Positions 51,420 through 63,270 of a stretch of 64,000 nucleotides of DNA are shown here, in pieces. The position numbers and the translations under genes are program-made. Numbering within the stretch: the stretch's first letter is position 1; each line of letters begins with the position of its first letter. The DNA is from Voacanga thouarsii (taxonomy: Eukaryota > Streptophyta > Magnoliopsida > Gentianales > Apocynaceae). The notes under the pieces were generated by a model. It had not been told where the DNA came from and did no database searches. It saw only the letters and a list, made by a program, of their open reading frames with translations. Location: NCBI GenBank assembly GCA_026120185.1, contig JANUWF010003370.1:1166001-1230000 (forward strand), in the 5' to 3' direction.

Positions 51420-52971
51420 TTAAATGTACTGACAAAACGTGAAGTCTTTGGACCTGCAGTCCGAACACCAGAAGGTGTAAAACCTGTTGGCTACAAATGG
51501 ATATTTGTGCAAAAGCACAATGAAAATAATGAAATCGTACACTATAAAGCACGGTTAGTAGTCCAAAAATTTTCATAAAGACCAGGTATTGATTATGATG
51601 AAACTTATTCTCCTATTGTTGATACTATTACACTCCGATATCTTATCAGTTTGGCAGTACATGAAAAGATAAATATGCGCCTATCAGATGTTGTCACTGC
51701 TTACTTGTATGTAAATTTAGAAAATAATGTTTACGTGAAAATCTCTGAAGGATTTCGCATGCCTGAAGCATATAAATATTATCCTTTTAAATTACTCCAT
51801 CAAGTTTCAGAAATCATTACATGGCCTGAAGCAATTTGGGCGCATGTGGTTCAATCGTCTTAGTGAATATTTATTGAAAGCGGGATTTAACAGTGACCAG
51901 GTATGTCCATGTATTTTTATTAAGAAATCTGGTTCTAAATTTGTGATATTAGCTATCTATGTTGATGATATTAATCTTATTGGAACTCCTGAAGAGCTCC
52001 AAGAAACAATTAATTATTTAAAAAGAGAATTCGAAATCAAGGATTTTAGTAAAACTAAATTTTGCCTTGGTTTACAAATTGAACATCTTGAAAGTGGAAC
52101 ATTTATTCATCAATCAATATATACACCAAAAGTTCTAAAAAGATTTTACATGGACAAAGCACATCCATTGAGTATTCCAATGATCGTCCGGTCATTAGAT
52201 GTGAATAAAGATCCTTTCCGACCTCAAGAAGATGATGAATAACTTCTTGGTCCTAAAGTACCATATCTCAGTGCAATTGGTGCATTGATGTATCTTGTTA
52301 ATAATACACGACCTGATATTGCCTTTACTATCAATTTATTAGCAAGATTTAGTTCTCCACCAGCACGACGACATTAGAATGGAATTAAACAAGTCATTCG
52401 ATATCTCCAAGGTACAATTGATCTCAAATTATTTTATTCAAATAAAACAAGCCCAATATTGATAGGTTATGCAGATGTTGGTTATTTATCTGATCCACAT
52501 AAAGCACGTTCTCAAACGGGTTATCTATTTACATGTGAAAATAATGCTATATCATGGCGTTCTATAAAACAATCTATAACAGTTACTTCTTCAAATCATG
52601 CTGAAATTATAGCCATTCATGAAGCAAGTCGAGAATGTGTATGGTTAAGATCAATGATTCATTATATCCGAGAAAGTTGTGGATTATTATCTATTAGAGA
52701 TATTCTAACTCCTCTCTATGAAGACAATGCACCTTACATAACTCAATTACGAAGAGGATATATTAAAGGAGATCGGACAAAATATATTTCACCAAAATTC
52801 TTCTTTACTCATGAACTTCAAAAGAAAGGTGAAATTGATGTGCTACAAATTTGGTTATGTGACAACCTCGTAAATATTTTCACGAAAACTTTATCGACTG
52901 TAACATTTGAAGAGTTGAGATATAAAATCAGTATGCGTCGGTTAAAAGATTTAAATGAATCATCTCATTAG
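51420..52971 (+). pseudogene. Element B reverse transcriptase-RNase H
   Basis: The RT N-terminus lies at 51460-51860 (VKPVGYKWIFVQKHN, then RPGIDYDETYSPIVDTITLR). A frame change near 51800 is followed by the catalytic half at 51844-52242 (ILAIYVDDINLIGTP with YVDD). A stop near 52240 precedes the connection PYLSAIGALMYLVNNTRPDI and RNase H (IGYADVGYLSDPHKARSQTG, SNHAEIIAIHEASRECVWLR, PLYEDNAPYITQLR), which ends at 52971 with the LTR about 130 bp away. Domains are complete in order but interrupted. Confidence 0.9.
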
Positions 52972-53102
52972 GGGGAGTAATAAACAGACATATAAAATAG
53001 TGTACTCTTTTTCTTTCACTAGATTTTTTTTTTCCATTGGATTTTTATCTAGTAAGATTTTAACAAGGCATATTCTTTATGTAATGGACATCCAAGGGGA
53101 AG

Positions 53103-53404
53103 TGTTGTAAATATGTTGAATTAATGGAAGCTCCACTAATTATGGATTATATGGATGTCCACCATTTAGTGGAGACACCACTAATTTATATTAGTGGAAG
53201 ATGATGTATTCCACTAAATAAGAACTTTATAAATAGAGCTATTCTCTAAGCTTGAAACGTACCATCATTTTTTTGTGAAAGAATTGTGAAAGAAAATTGT
53301 AAGAGAAAAGAAAGAGAGAAATTTGATGAAATTTGTATGCAAAGAATAGTTAGAAATTTCTTATTATGTAAATTTTATTCTAACACTACTAAAATTTTAT
53401 AACA
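53103..53404 (+). repeat. Element B 3' LTR
   Basis: 302 bp, same start and end as the 5' LTR. The purine-rich CATCCAAGGGGAAG ends at 53102. Confidence 0.9.
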
Positions 53405-56400
53405 TAACTAAATTTAATACGTCATTTTAAACGTAAATATGTTATAGTATAGACATTTTTGTCATCAATTAATATATCCAGTCTTCAAATGTTCAAATGT
53501 GTTTCTCTGAAGATTCAAAGTCAATTTGGGGACCAACTAATGAATGGTTTAAATTAAAAATAAGTGTACATGAAAAAGACAATTTCCAAGAGGACTTGAA
53601 AGTGCAGATCCCAAGCTACTTGCTTGCAATGCTGTCCCATTGGTCAAACATATGAGAATAGGGTTTATCCCATCATTCATTGTCAACCTAACTGCAGACC
53701 TGTCCCTTAATTTTAAATATTTTTTTTAATTTTGAAATTATTCACGCAACTTGAGATTCAATTTTGGGCTGAATTGCTGTTGTAACTAAGGATTGTACCA
53801 TGCACTTCAACTGTTGTACATTTTTTGGATTATTAGTTACTAGTATAACTCTACGTGCAAGGTGGTTGCAACAGCCGAGACAAATGTTTTTAGGATCTTG
53901 AGCGGCTCCTCACTCCTCCATCTTGTTTAATAAGCTAAGATGGGACCCGACTAACAAGTCTAGCCATGAGTTTTCCTTGGCAAGGATGTCACCCAAGGGG
54001 GTTGGAGGACAAATTACATAAAACAAAACAAAGAGAATAAGATTATAATTTTTGAATGAATTTTTAAAAGAATGAATACTAAAATTTTCGAAGAATTTTT
54101 TCAAACATTGTTAAATTTTTCAAGAAAATATAAGTTTTTTAGAAAAGATTTTTATAGGAAAGAACGTCACTCTCATCTTTAAATCCATTCTAATCCCTTG
54201 GGATTGTATTAGGAGAACTTTAATTTCTTCAGAGTTATATACAGTCACTAAAAAAATTAACATAAAAAAGAGTAAAATACAAATTGATAGTATCTTGCGA
54301 GCCTGTTTCCGAATATGATCAAGGAACTTTTCATTCTTAATCTTGGGGGTTGAAAGAACTTCCTTTGGCCTAGGGCTTCATTTTTTTGAGTAAAGACTTG
54401 ATGGCTTGAAATAGTGAATGAATTAATTTGAATTTAGGTTGGCATGGAATTAATATACAATATACACTAAATTTCATGTTCCAAAAAGTGTATTGTATAT
54501 TGTTTGATTCATGATCTATAATATTTCTCAAAATGCCCAATATAAGATAATACCTATGATAATAATCTTTCAAAGATTATAAAGTCTTCAACTCTGCACC
54601 ATGTTCACGTGCAGGAGATGTTAATGTCAATTATATATATATATATATATATAAATTTATACATTTCTAAAAAATATAATATATATAAGTATATAAAATA
54701 CAAAATTTTAAGGTGATAATTTATGAGAATTGAGTATTTTTAAATATTTTTTCTTTCAATTCAAAGCCGCTCACGACCCACCCCTCCTCCACGAGTTAAT
54801 TGAATTGTAGAGGATTAATTCCGTCCCCCACATTTCCAGATATTTTTTTCTTTTTTTGAGAAAAAAAACATCCCTAAATACCGGAACTAGTGGAAATTAA
54901 CTGAAAAACTTAGAGATTGTTGTCTTTAAAATAATTTGTGGGATAGTAAAATAGGATGATCAAATTTAGGGATCGGAAGTCAACGAAATGGTTTATAAGT
55001 CCATTTCAACTCAGATTTGTCAAAATCATTGTTGCTGTTTCCACAAGAAAATTTTTAATCTGGAACACTTCAATTCCCTAGAGATATCCATGATTATTAA
55101 CCCAAGAAGTTGACTTTAATTAACGCGTAATTCATCACTGATTTCTATGAAGATATGGATCTAAATAGAACTAGCCATTTCAAGGGGAAAAGATGGACTA
55201 AATAATTTTCAATTGTGTTTATATTTTTTTTCTCCAAGTTTGAATATAAATTTATTTTCCCTAAGTTTGGATCAGAGCTTTCTTTGTCAAGGGCCGAAGG
55301 CGAGACAATTGGTGGCATGGATAGGGGCATAGCTAAGATTTTTTTTTTTTTTTTTAAAATTAGGTGTGATACTGAATGGATATTTGTGTCTGTTTTAAGG
55401 TACGTGATTAATTTAGTTTGTTCCATTTATCAGACCCCTTGTAAGAGATAGAACTCTTAATGGTGCTTTTCTATACATATAGTTTGTAACTTGAAACTTT
55501 TTTAAAAGATACCAAATTTATATTATTTAGGTAACTCGTTTTAACCAGACAAGATTACTAGTAAGTGTTCCAAATTCCAATAGAGCAAAGAGTTTTTACA
55601 AGTGTTCAAAAGGTCGATTTCATTTGACTATTATTAAACATAAATTTGTATATTATTGTGATTTTGATTTAAAATAAAATTAAGAAATCTATTAGCTGCA
55701 TCATCCTCGCAAAAGGCTTCTTCTCGATTCTTTTCACTTTCGGCTTCAGAATGTGTTGACTTTCATTATATTCTATCTTCAATACGGTAAACAGATCCTC
55801 TTCTTCTTTCTTGCCTTTTCGATTTTGTCTCCACATTCAAAATCGCAACTCATCGATTATGCTAAATATTCTTGATGGCTTTTAATTTTGCTCCAAACCT
55901 AGATCTCCAAAAACACGAATCCAACATCTTCTGCATACTTCTTTGCAAAACCCTTTTTGAGGCTCCTTGATTTTTTAACCATTTTAGCTAATGACAATAA
56001 ATGAAATTTCCCGAAGACTAAGCATCTGACGGAGTTGAAGCATCTTCTAGCAGTTGAAATGGCTTCTAGGTCAGGTAAATTCCCCCTTTTTATAAAATTC
56101 TCAGCATCTATTGGTATATAAAAACATGTGGGGGTTGTAGTAGAAGTGTAGCAACTAGGAAGATATACTGATTGTCAACTATAGGTATAAGTGGAGGATT
56201 ACTGTAGTTTGTATGCCGACGAATCATTTTTTTAAGTTGCCGCTATGGCAAGGGGAAGTTTTCACTATGTCTCGTTGAATGAATTGACGAAGGGAAAGTA
56301 GGATAAAAGAGTGGTGTTTAGAATTATTTGAAAGCGGAAACATATAATGCTCAGTGACCGACAGAGTTAATGAGTATTGATTTCTTGATTTTGAATGCAA

Positions 56401-57313
56401 AGTTATGACCATTAACTAGTGTCTTCATTTTTTATTATTATTTTTTTTGCGTGTTGGTTTTTGAATGGTATATGTGAAAGTATCAAATTTTTGTTGTTTG
56501 GTGTTAGATTGGAATCAGTTAACATTACAGATAGGTAGATTTGTTCTAACAAGGCTGTTTTGCAATCTGAAAAACTTTCAGAAGTTGAAGAACACAAAGA
56601 CATGGAAAACACTATTGAGACTACAATGCCAAACCAATAAGAAAAAAAAAAAAAAAAAGAATAGGGCGTCCATGGTATGGATTGAGAACTTAATGCTATA
56701 ACAATGAAAGTTTGTTTTTGCTATTCAAACTAATTATTTGCTTATGTGTTACAGATCACAAGACAGTGGTGACAAGAAAATAGGTCATTGATTTGAAAAC
56801 AAAAGGAACAAATAAAAGAAATAAGCTTTTTGGTGTAGGACATGCTAAAATGACAACAGAGAAGACATATTCATAAAAGCCTTGGAATTTGCTTTTAGAC
56901 AAACGAATGTTACGCTAGATATAGTTCTGCTAGACTTTGGATCTTAATAGCAGTGTAGAAAGATCAAAATTTTACTTTTGCACCTCAATACATTCTTACT
57001 ATTATTTATAAATTATATATTTATATAGAAAGCTTAGTACTTGATAAATATATTCTTAGTATTAATGCTATGTTTTTAGCTATCAACTGTATGTACATGG
57101 ATAATGTATTTATAGCAGATGATTGCTCTATCAGAGGTTGTGTGTGTATATCGTTTAAAATACACCACACTTATGTAAATGTTGTTAGGGCACATATATG
57201 TTTATTTGTAGCTACAACTAAATTACATTGTCATTGCTCAAGCTGAACACAAAGGAGATTTCTAGGTAGTTAAACACAAACAATGATATATATTTTTTCC
57301 CCGTGATTTTCAG
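53405..57313. other. Spacer, possibly including 5' parts of a decayed gene
   Basis: No firm gene. There is a hairpin-capable inverted repeat at 54452-54501 and (TA)n at 54632-54653. A CT-rich leader-like region lies at 55690-55850. A short frame at 56058 (ATGGCTTCTAGGTCAG followed by GTAAAT) could be a first exon. A protein-like stretch at 56555-56640 (VLQSEKLSEVEEHKDM...) ends in TAA. These could belong with the exons at 57314-58108, but a continuous model could not be built. Confidence 0.4.
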
Positions 57314-58108
57314 GATTTCTTTGGATAATATAATAGGTAGATCATTTACTTCATTGGTTCCAATGGAGGTAGCTGCGGAATCTGCTTTTAGGTAAGCAAA
57401 ATTCATTAATATTTTCTGAGTCTAATGTAGATCTCAGTAATTGCTTATCCACCTATGTGATTGCCTATAGCTAAACAAATGAGTTTATATTATGTACGTT
57501 CCTCTTTGAAAGAGATTTTGTTGGTGTGTAATTTGGTGAGTAATCTATTAATAGTATTTAAGATTAAACATGACTCCTAGAGATAGTGAATGTGGCAACA
57601 TGTCACAGCTATGGAAAAAAAGTACTGTAGCCTCTAAAAGGTGAATTTGTTATTGTTATTACTTTGAATGTCAAGGCCAAGATAGAAGATGGTTTTGAGG
57701 ATGTTTGAAGTGTGCAAAGTGACTTTTTAGAAGTACATTAGTCTTACATGAAATATTGTAACTCTTTGTTTCCTATGCATACAATTTACTGAATCCGTTA
57801 TAGTTTTCTAACAAGTAATGCTGTTCAGAATTGCCAGTGAAATTGATGAGTTCAACAAGATTAAGACTTTCATTGAGACAACAACCTTAGAGTGGCAACG
57901 GTGAGAAACCTTGCCCCTGCACAAAGATGATTTGTATGTGAACCTCAATATAATTTTCCTATTCTTTGATGTTAATGGCATTATGTGGCTCAATCACACT
58001 CAATCATTTGAAACTTTTGCATTGTGCAGAGGTTTCTTAAAAGCTATTAGACTTAACAGCTTTAATGCCTCTTTTAGGGAAAACTTCGGTGTACACGTTC
58101 CCAAGTAA
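57314..58108 (+). CDS. Three consecutive exons of an unidentified protein (C-terminal part)
   Basis: Exons at 57314-57391, 57829-57900 and 58030-58108 are bounded by AG acceptors and GT donors (TTTTAG/GTAAGC, CAACG/GTGAGA). All join in one frame to give 75 aa ending in TAA. Sequence pieces are SFTSLVPMEVAAESAFR, then IASEIDEFNKIKTFIETTTL, then FNASFRENFGVHVPK. Phase agreement across two introns and a non-repetitive composition support real coding origin. Upstream exons were not resolved. I do not recognise the family. It may be the 3' end of a gene or a pseudogene cut by the LINE that begins about 115 bp later. Confidence 0.35.
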
Positions 58109-58364
58109 AGTGTCAGAGATGTTCAAAATTCAGAACACGAACTTTTGAAAGCTCTTAGGCATATAGGACGGCCAACGTAAAATATAGTTACATCCATGAC
58201 ATAAACCAATCGATTGACTTTGTGGGGGCGTTCCCTACTCAGCGACGTGCTGTACTTCTTAGACTTGGGTGTAGTGATAAATATGCAAGGGTTGTTAGAT
58301 CGTTGCCCGGAAGTAACGTGCCGTGTTGGTCCCCGGATACAGTGTCAAATATGCAATGGTGTAG

Positions 58365-59184
58365 GGTAAAAAAGACAGTCTATAGTGATAGGATCCGTCT
58401 AGTTACATGGAATATAGGATCTTTGACCGGTAGATTGATAAAACTAGTTGAGGTAATATAGAGAAGAAAGATTAGCATTTTGTGTCTTCAAGAAACTAAA
58501 TTAGTAGGTGAGAAGGCGAGAGTAGTAGCTCCGTGGGGTTATAAGCTTTGGTAGTTTAGGTAGAGTTAGGAATATAAATAGAGTCGGGATTATTATTGAC
58601 CGTAAGTTTATTGATGATGCGGTTGAAGTACAGAGGAAGAGTGATAGGATTTTGAGTATCAAGATCATGATTGGCGGCGAGATTGCTACTATTATTAGTG
58701 CGTATGCGCCATAAATAGGACTCGATGATTCGGTTAGGCAACAGTTTTGGGATGATTTAGATGAGATTGTTCAAAGTGTACCGTGTATAGAAAGCTTTTT
58801 ATTGGTGGTGATCCAAATGGACATATGGGTATTGATTAGAGCGGGTTTAAGAGTGTTCATGGTGGTCAGGGTTTCGGAGTTAGAAATGAAGCAGGAACTG
58901 CTATTCTTAACTTTGCCTTGGCCTATGATTTGACCATAGAAAACACCTGGTTTAAGAAGAGAGATTTTTACTTAATAACCTTTAGAAGTGGGTTAAATGC
59001 CAGTCAGATAGACTTCTTTATTATGAGGCGTAGGTTTCGTAGTGGTTGTACGAATTGTAAAGTTATTCCAGGCAAGAGTGTAGTTACGCAACACAGGTTG
59101 TTGGTCCTCAATTTTAATTTTAGGAAAAAGAGTAAGCGGCGGAATCTTCGGGTTGACCCTAGGATCAAGTGGTGGAAGCTTTAG
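58365..59184 (+). pseudogene. LINE endonuclease domain
   Basis: RIRLVTWNIGSLTGRL (the TWN motif) begins near 58398. After a stop, ISILCLQETKLVGEKA carries the catalytic QETK. IIDRKF and ATIISAYAP follow in another frame. NASQIDFFIMRRRFRS (59000-59043) is the QIDF-type end. The H/D catalytic end (SVVTQHRLLV, normally D-H-) is altered to QHR. It is therefore inactive. Confidence 0.8.
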
Positions 59185-59244
59185 GGGGATGAAAGAATAG
59201 ACTTTGTTGATAAGGTAGTTAAGGCGGATGACTGGTCTTTTGAT

Positions 59245-60716
59245 ATGGATTCGGATCCAGATACTATGTGGAGAAAGATGGCTCAATGTATTAGGACAAT
59301 AGCTAAGGAAGTTCTTGGGGAATCTAAAGGAAAAGTACCTCTAAACAAGGGCGTGTCGTGGTGGAACAACGAAGTGAAAGAGGCTGTAAAGAGTAAAAGA
59401 GAGTACTATAGAAACTTAAGGAAGTGTAGGAGTGATGAGAATTTTGAAAAATAGAAGGTCGTGCGAAGAAAAAGCTAAAGAAGCTAAGCAAGATCCATAA
59501 TTTACAAGGATTTATATGAAAAGTTGTATATCAAAGACGGAGAGAAGAATATATATAGATTGGTGCGTTACAGGGAAAAGAAGACGAGAGATATCGGTAT
59601 GGTGAAATGTGTAAAGGATAACAACAACAGAGTTTTGGTTAAGGACGAAGAAATAAAGGAGAGATGGAGGTCATATTTTGATAAGTTATTTAACAGGAGT
59701 CAAGTCCAAGTTTCGAGTGTAGGTAGCCTAGCGATTTCAAACGAAGAGGTTAACCGTATGTGTATTCGTCGTATTCAGAAGCATGAAATCCAAGATGCCC
59801 TTAAAAGGATGAGACTAAAAAAAGCAGTAGGACCAAATGGTATACCGATTAAGGTTTGGAAGTGTTTAGGAGAGATAGGTATTACATGGCTGATAAGTCC
59901 ATTCAACAAGATATATAGAGTTAATAAGATGCTTACAGAGTGGAGGAAGAGTACTCTAATTCCTTTGTACAAGAATAAAGGGGATGTTCAAGATTGTGCC
60001 AATTACCGTGAGATTAAACTCATGAGTCATTCTATGAAGTTTTAGGAGAGAGTGATTGAACAGAGGTTATGGGGCATTATATAAATTTCTGATAATCAGT
60101 TTGGTTTTGTGTCTGGACGTTCTACTATGGAGGCAATTAATTTATTATAGCAGATGATTGAATATTATAGGGAAAGAAAAAAAGATTTATATATGGTATT
60201 TATTGACTTGGAGAAAGCCTATGATAAGGTGCCTAGAGAAGTAGTTTGGTGGGTGCTAGCCAAGAAAGGTATATCACTAAAGTATATTACTCTTACTAAA
60301 GATATGCATGAGGGAGTATGCATGAGGGAGTATGTACAAATGTAAGGATTTGCACCGGAGTTACTGCAGAGTTCCTTATTACTATCGGGGTGCATCAAGG
60401 ATCAGCGCTTAGCCTTTTCCTCTTTGCGGCCGTTATGGATGAGTTGACCTGCACTATACAGGAGGCTGTGCCATGGTGTATATTGTTTACGGATGATATT
60501 GTGTTGATTGATGAGACTAGAGTCGGTGTAAATGCTAAATTGGAGTTGTGGCGACAGACATTGGAATTCAAGGGCTTCAGAATTAGTAGGAGTAAAATAG
60601 AGTTTATGGAATACAAGTTCAGTAGTAGAAGAAATATGGCCCAGAGTGTAACTTTGGAAGGTAGAGATATCTCGATAATTGCTTTCGAAATCTAGGATCT
60701 ATTATTCAGAAAGACG
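59245..60716 (+). pseudogene. LINE reverse transcriptase
   Basis: The linker (59245-59454, GVSWWNNEVKEAVKSKREYY) precedes the RT. RT segments are KAVGPNGIPIKVWKCLG (normally GPD, here GPN) and STLIPLYKNKGDVQDCANYR. Next are [35 protein letters not shown] (catalytic D) and [20 protein letters not shown]. The last is the active-site box [16 protein letters not shown], with TDD where ADD is usual. A 14-bp duplication at 60305-60332 shifts the frame between the fingers and palm halves. In-frame stops occur near 60043 and 60084. Confidence 0.85.
60305..60333 (+). repeat. 14-bp tandem duplication breaking the LINE RT
   Basis: GCATGAGGGAGTAT occurs twice in a row. The insertion of 14 bp moves the following RT half into another frame, so the first ORF ends at 60345 and the RT resumes from 60318. 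Confidence 0.9.
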
Positions 60717-60852
60717 GAGAGCTCGATGGCGACGTTGCACACCGAGTTAAGACGGTTGGTTGAAATAGAAGAGTGCAACTAGTATTCTTTATACTCATAA
60801 TATACCATTGAATCTATAGGGAAAGTTCTACAGGATAGTCGTAAAACCTGCT

Positions 60853-61086
60853 TTGTTATATAGCACGGAATGTTGGGCAGTTAAAAGGTGTCATATTCAA
60901 AAAATAAAAGTAGTTGAGACGCGTATATTATGGTGGATGTGTAGATATACTAGAAATGATAGAATCAGAAATGAGACCATTAGGGAAAAGATGGGCGTGG
61001 CATCTATTGAGAAAAAAATGAGAGAAGTCGCCTGCGTTGGTTTGGACATGTTCAGAGACGACCGAGGCATGCTTCTGTTAGGATGA
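60853..61086 (+). pseudogene. LINE ORF C-terminal part
   Basis: Open stretch with MLYSTECWAVKRCHIQKIKV, the thumb/C-terminal region that follows RT in this LINE class, then a basic segment with MGVASIEKKMREVAC. A frame change then leads to a Gly/Arg-rich end. The usual final conserved residues are degraded. Confidence 0.65.
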
Positions 61087-61159
61087 TGGAGAGGGGGAGG
61101 CAGGATAGGTTAGACAGATGTAGAGGCAGACTTAAAACAACATGAATAGAGGTGATTAG

Positions 61160-62207
61160 GTACTTCTACTTGGCCAATAACATTACACCAACGAGTTTAG
61201 GTACTTTCTAAGCTTATAAATAGAGGGAAAACACAATGGAAAAGGGGAGAATTAATTGATCATCATAAAAAATCACTCAAATCAAAGGAGGAATTCTTCA
61301 ATTCAAGGAGGGTTGTGCAAGAAGGTCTTCAAAGGAAGAAAAATGAGGCTTGTCTATGAGTGCTTTCTTTTACTTTCTTTTCTTTTTCTTGACAATGATG
61401 TATTAATTTTTTTATTGTAACTTGGCATTATTTTAGATATTCATGATTTTTAGAGTTGTTTAATCTTTTGATTAATTGATTGTTATTCTTGGTATTCAAT
61501 TACTTGTGCTTATTACGAGATTAATTAGTTGGTTCTCTCTATTAACTTACTGGACCAAGGGGATTGATGGTAGTTTCAATTTATTAATTTCATATTCTAT
61601 TGGCTATTAACTTACTGGACTAAGGGGGTTGATTGCTTAGAACTTGTAATTGAAGGTTAATTGATGTCTTCCGAGACCAAGGGTTCATTGATTAATTTCA
61701 TGTTTTAAATTTTCCGAGACCAAGGGAATTTAATTGAGGATTGTGTTTAATGCATCTTTTGGATGAATTAATTGAGACGAGACCAAGTGATTCTAATTTA
61801 TCTAGAAGGTAGTGATTTCATGGATTGACCATCGAAGTGAATCTATTTTAATCCTTCATGATACCAAGAGAATAATTAGTTATGATAATGGTTGGGTTCT
61901 TTAAGTTCATTTTGTCAAAATAATGGTTTAAGTTACATAATTCTCCATTCTTGACATGTATATATTCTTTTGTTTTCTGTTATTTTCCTTTTTATTTTAT
62001 TTTAACTTTATTGAGTCGGTTAAACAATAAAAGAAAAGTGATTGATATATACTTGTTCTTTGAGGATCGACACTCGTTTGAACCTTATGCTATGTTAATG
62101 ATGAGTATGCTTGCTCATATGTATAATTTAGGGTTAATGTTTTAATTTAAACTTGATTGAGAATGTGCTTATTTTTATATGATTTTTATACCCAAATCCA
62201 TACGCAT
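61160..62207 (+). mobile_element. Gypsy-like LTR, homologous to 9844-10165
   Basis: TATAAATA at 61215-61222 is followed by a leader-like region. A region with six ACCAAGGG-type motifs (61554-61868) comes next. The terminal part (61905-62207) is closely similar to 9844-10165. The start is not defined by a clear TG or TSD, and no internal region adjoins it. It is probably a solo LTR or fragment; boundaries are approximate. Confidence 0.5.
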
Positions 62208-62210
62208 TAG

Positions 62211-62526
62211 CAGCCCATATACTGGAAGATTGAGAGTTTGGCGTTCACCTACTTGCAAAGACGGAGTAGGAGGCTTGTAGGCATCGCACCAAAGGTTTCT
62301 ACTAGCATACCTATCCCGGTTGCACACATTCTGGTCTAGTCAATTCTTAGAACGAGGAAAAGAGGTAAAAAATTTTTAACCTCGGAATCCTGCCAGAGCC
62401 TAACCGGCGCCGGCTAGGACTGTTGGAGCCGGCGCTGGATGGGAATTCCTTTGTTCTTGGTTTTTCCATTTTTTTTGTTTTCGCTTCTGCTGCGTGCTCT
62501 GTGTTTTCCCTTTTTTCATGCCCCCA
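62211..62526 (+). repeat. Copia LTR 3' fragment, inverted copy of 8146-8470
   Basis: Contains CTAACCGGCGCCGGCTAGG, AGAACGAGGAAAAGAGGTAA and the end GCTGCGTGCTCTGTGTTTTC, matching the reverse complement of the LTR of the copia fragment at 8144-9843. Only the last 316 bp or so of the LTR is present. Confidence 0.75.
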
Positions 62527-62557
62527 AGTACTTTTTCCAGAATCTATTAGGCAACTT

Positions 62558-63270
62558 GTGTATCTTTTGGAGCTATTTCTAACACATAGTTGCTTTGACT
62601 AAGGACTTCTTGAGTAATGATTTCCTACAAGTGGCCGTGAGATATATTCTTCTACTATTTGGAGTGATGCATCCGTTGTTGATCCTTTTAACTACTTTCG
62701 TATACTTCATGTTGTACCCAATATTGTCCCTATAGGTCGTCTCGAAGAGATTCCAAGAATAGGAATCAAAGTACAACACACAATATATAAAGTACATTAG
62801 AGATCTCAAGTCTAATGATATTTGCACTTTTGCTATAATAAGATTCTATCATTGACACACAATAGTTATCCACGTGATTATTTTATTGTTAAGTCATCCA
62901 ATGACCTTTTTCACATAACAAGCAACCATGTATTAGTTTTGAGTATTACAATACCCACGAATGTGAGAGTCACCACTTGTTCCTATTAAGAAATATAACG
63001 TGTTGGTCTTCGTGTATTAATAATGTTCCTATCTTATTAATACTGTGACCGTGGATTATTTAAACATGAGCACTGCATAGTATAGTAGAAATCTCACTTC
63101 ATGATCTTTATCATGATTTCTTTAACATTGTACCTTATGCTAGGGATTTTATCTATCAATTTTATACACATATATGAATCAAAGAAATTGAAAGATAAAA
63201 AATGTCTTTTATTGAATAAATATACAAAATACATTGTACAAATGATTGTTTCTTGGATATAATGCCAATA
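62558..63270 (-). mobile_element. 3' LTR (truncated) of a copia element running off the right edge
   Basis: Homologous in the same orientation to 23030-23745 (shared CTTCTTGA.TA, TCCTACAAGTGGC, ATCTCAA and other segments). On the minus strand it starts near 63270 directly after a PPT (AAGTGGGAGATT). The U5 side is missing. Confidence 0.75.

Larger units (their letters stand above)
47843..53404 (+). mobile_element. Copia element B, full length with TSD, degenerate
   Basis: LTRs at 47843-48131 (289 bp) and 53103-53404 (302 bp) both start TGTTGTAAATATGTTGAA and end ATAACA. The TSD TAACT is perfect (47838-47842 and 53405-53409). The PBS-like TTATCAGCATGAATC follows the 5' LTR, and the PPT CATCCAAGGGGAAG precedes the 3' LTR. 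Order: gag, zinc knuckle, protease, integrase, RT, RNase H, the standard copia order. It is the same family as element A, with extended nucleotide similarity in gag, RT and RNase H, but carries no foreign gene. Many stops and several frameshifts make it inactive. Confidence 0.9.
58225..61150 (+). mobile_element. Non-LTR retrotransposon (LINE, RTE-like), degenerate
   Basis: A G+C-richer 5' part starts near GGGGGCGTTCCCTACTC. An apurinic-type endonuclease and an RT follow. There are no LTRs. The endonuclease/RT layout and the RT end ([12 protein letters not shown], then CWAVKR) fit plant RTE-type LINEs, whose endonuclease is often annotated as craniofacial-development-protein-2-like. The 3' end lacks a visible tail and is followed directly by an LTR, so it may be truncated. 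Stops and frameshifts are numerous. Confidence 0.85.
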
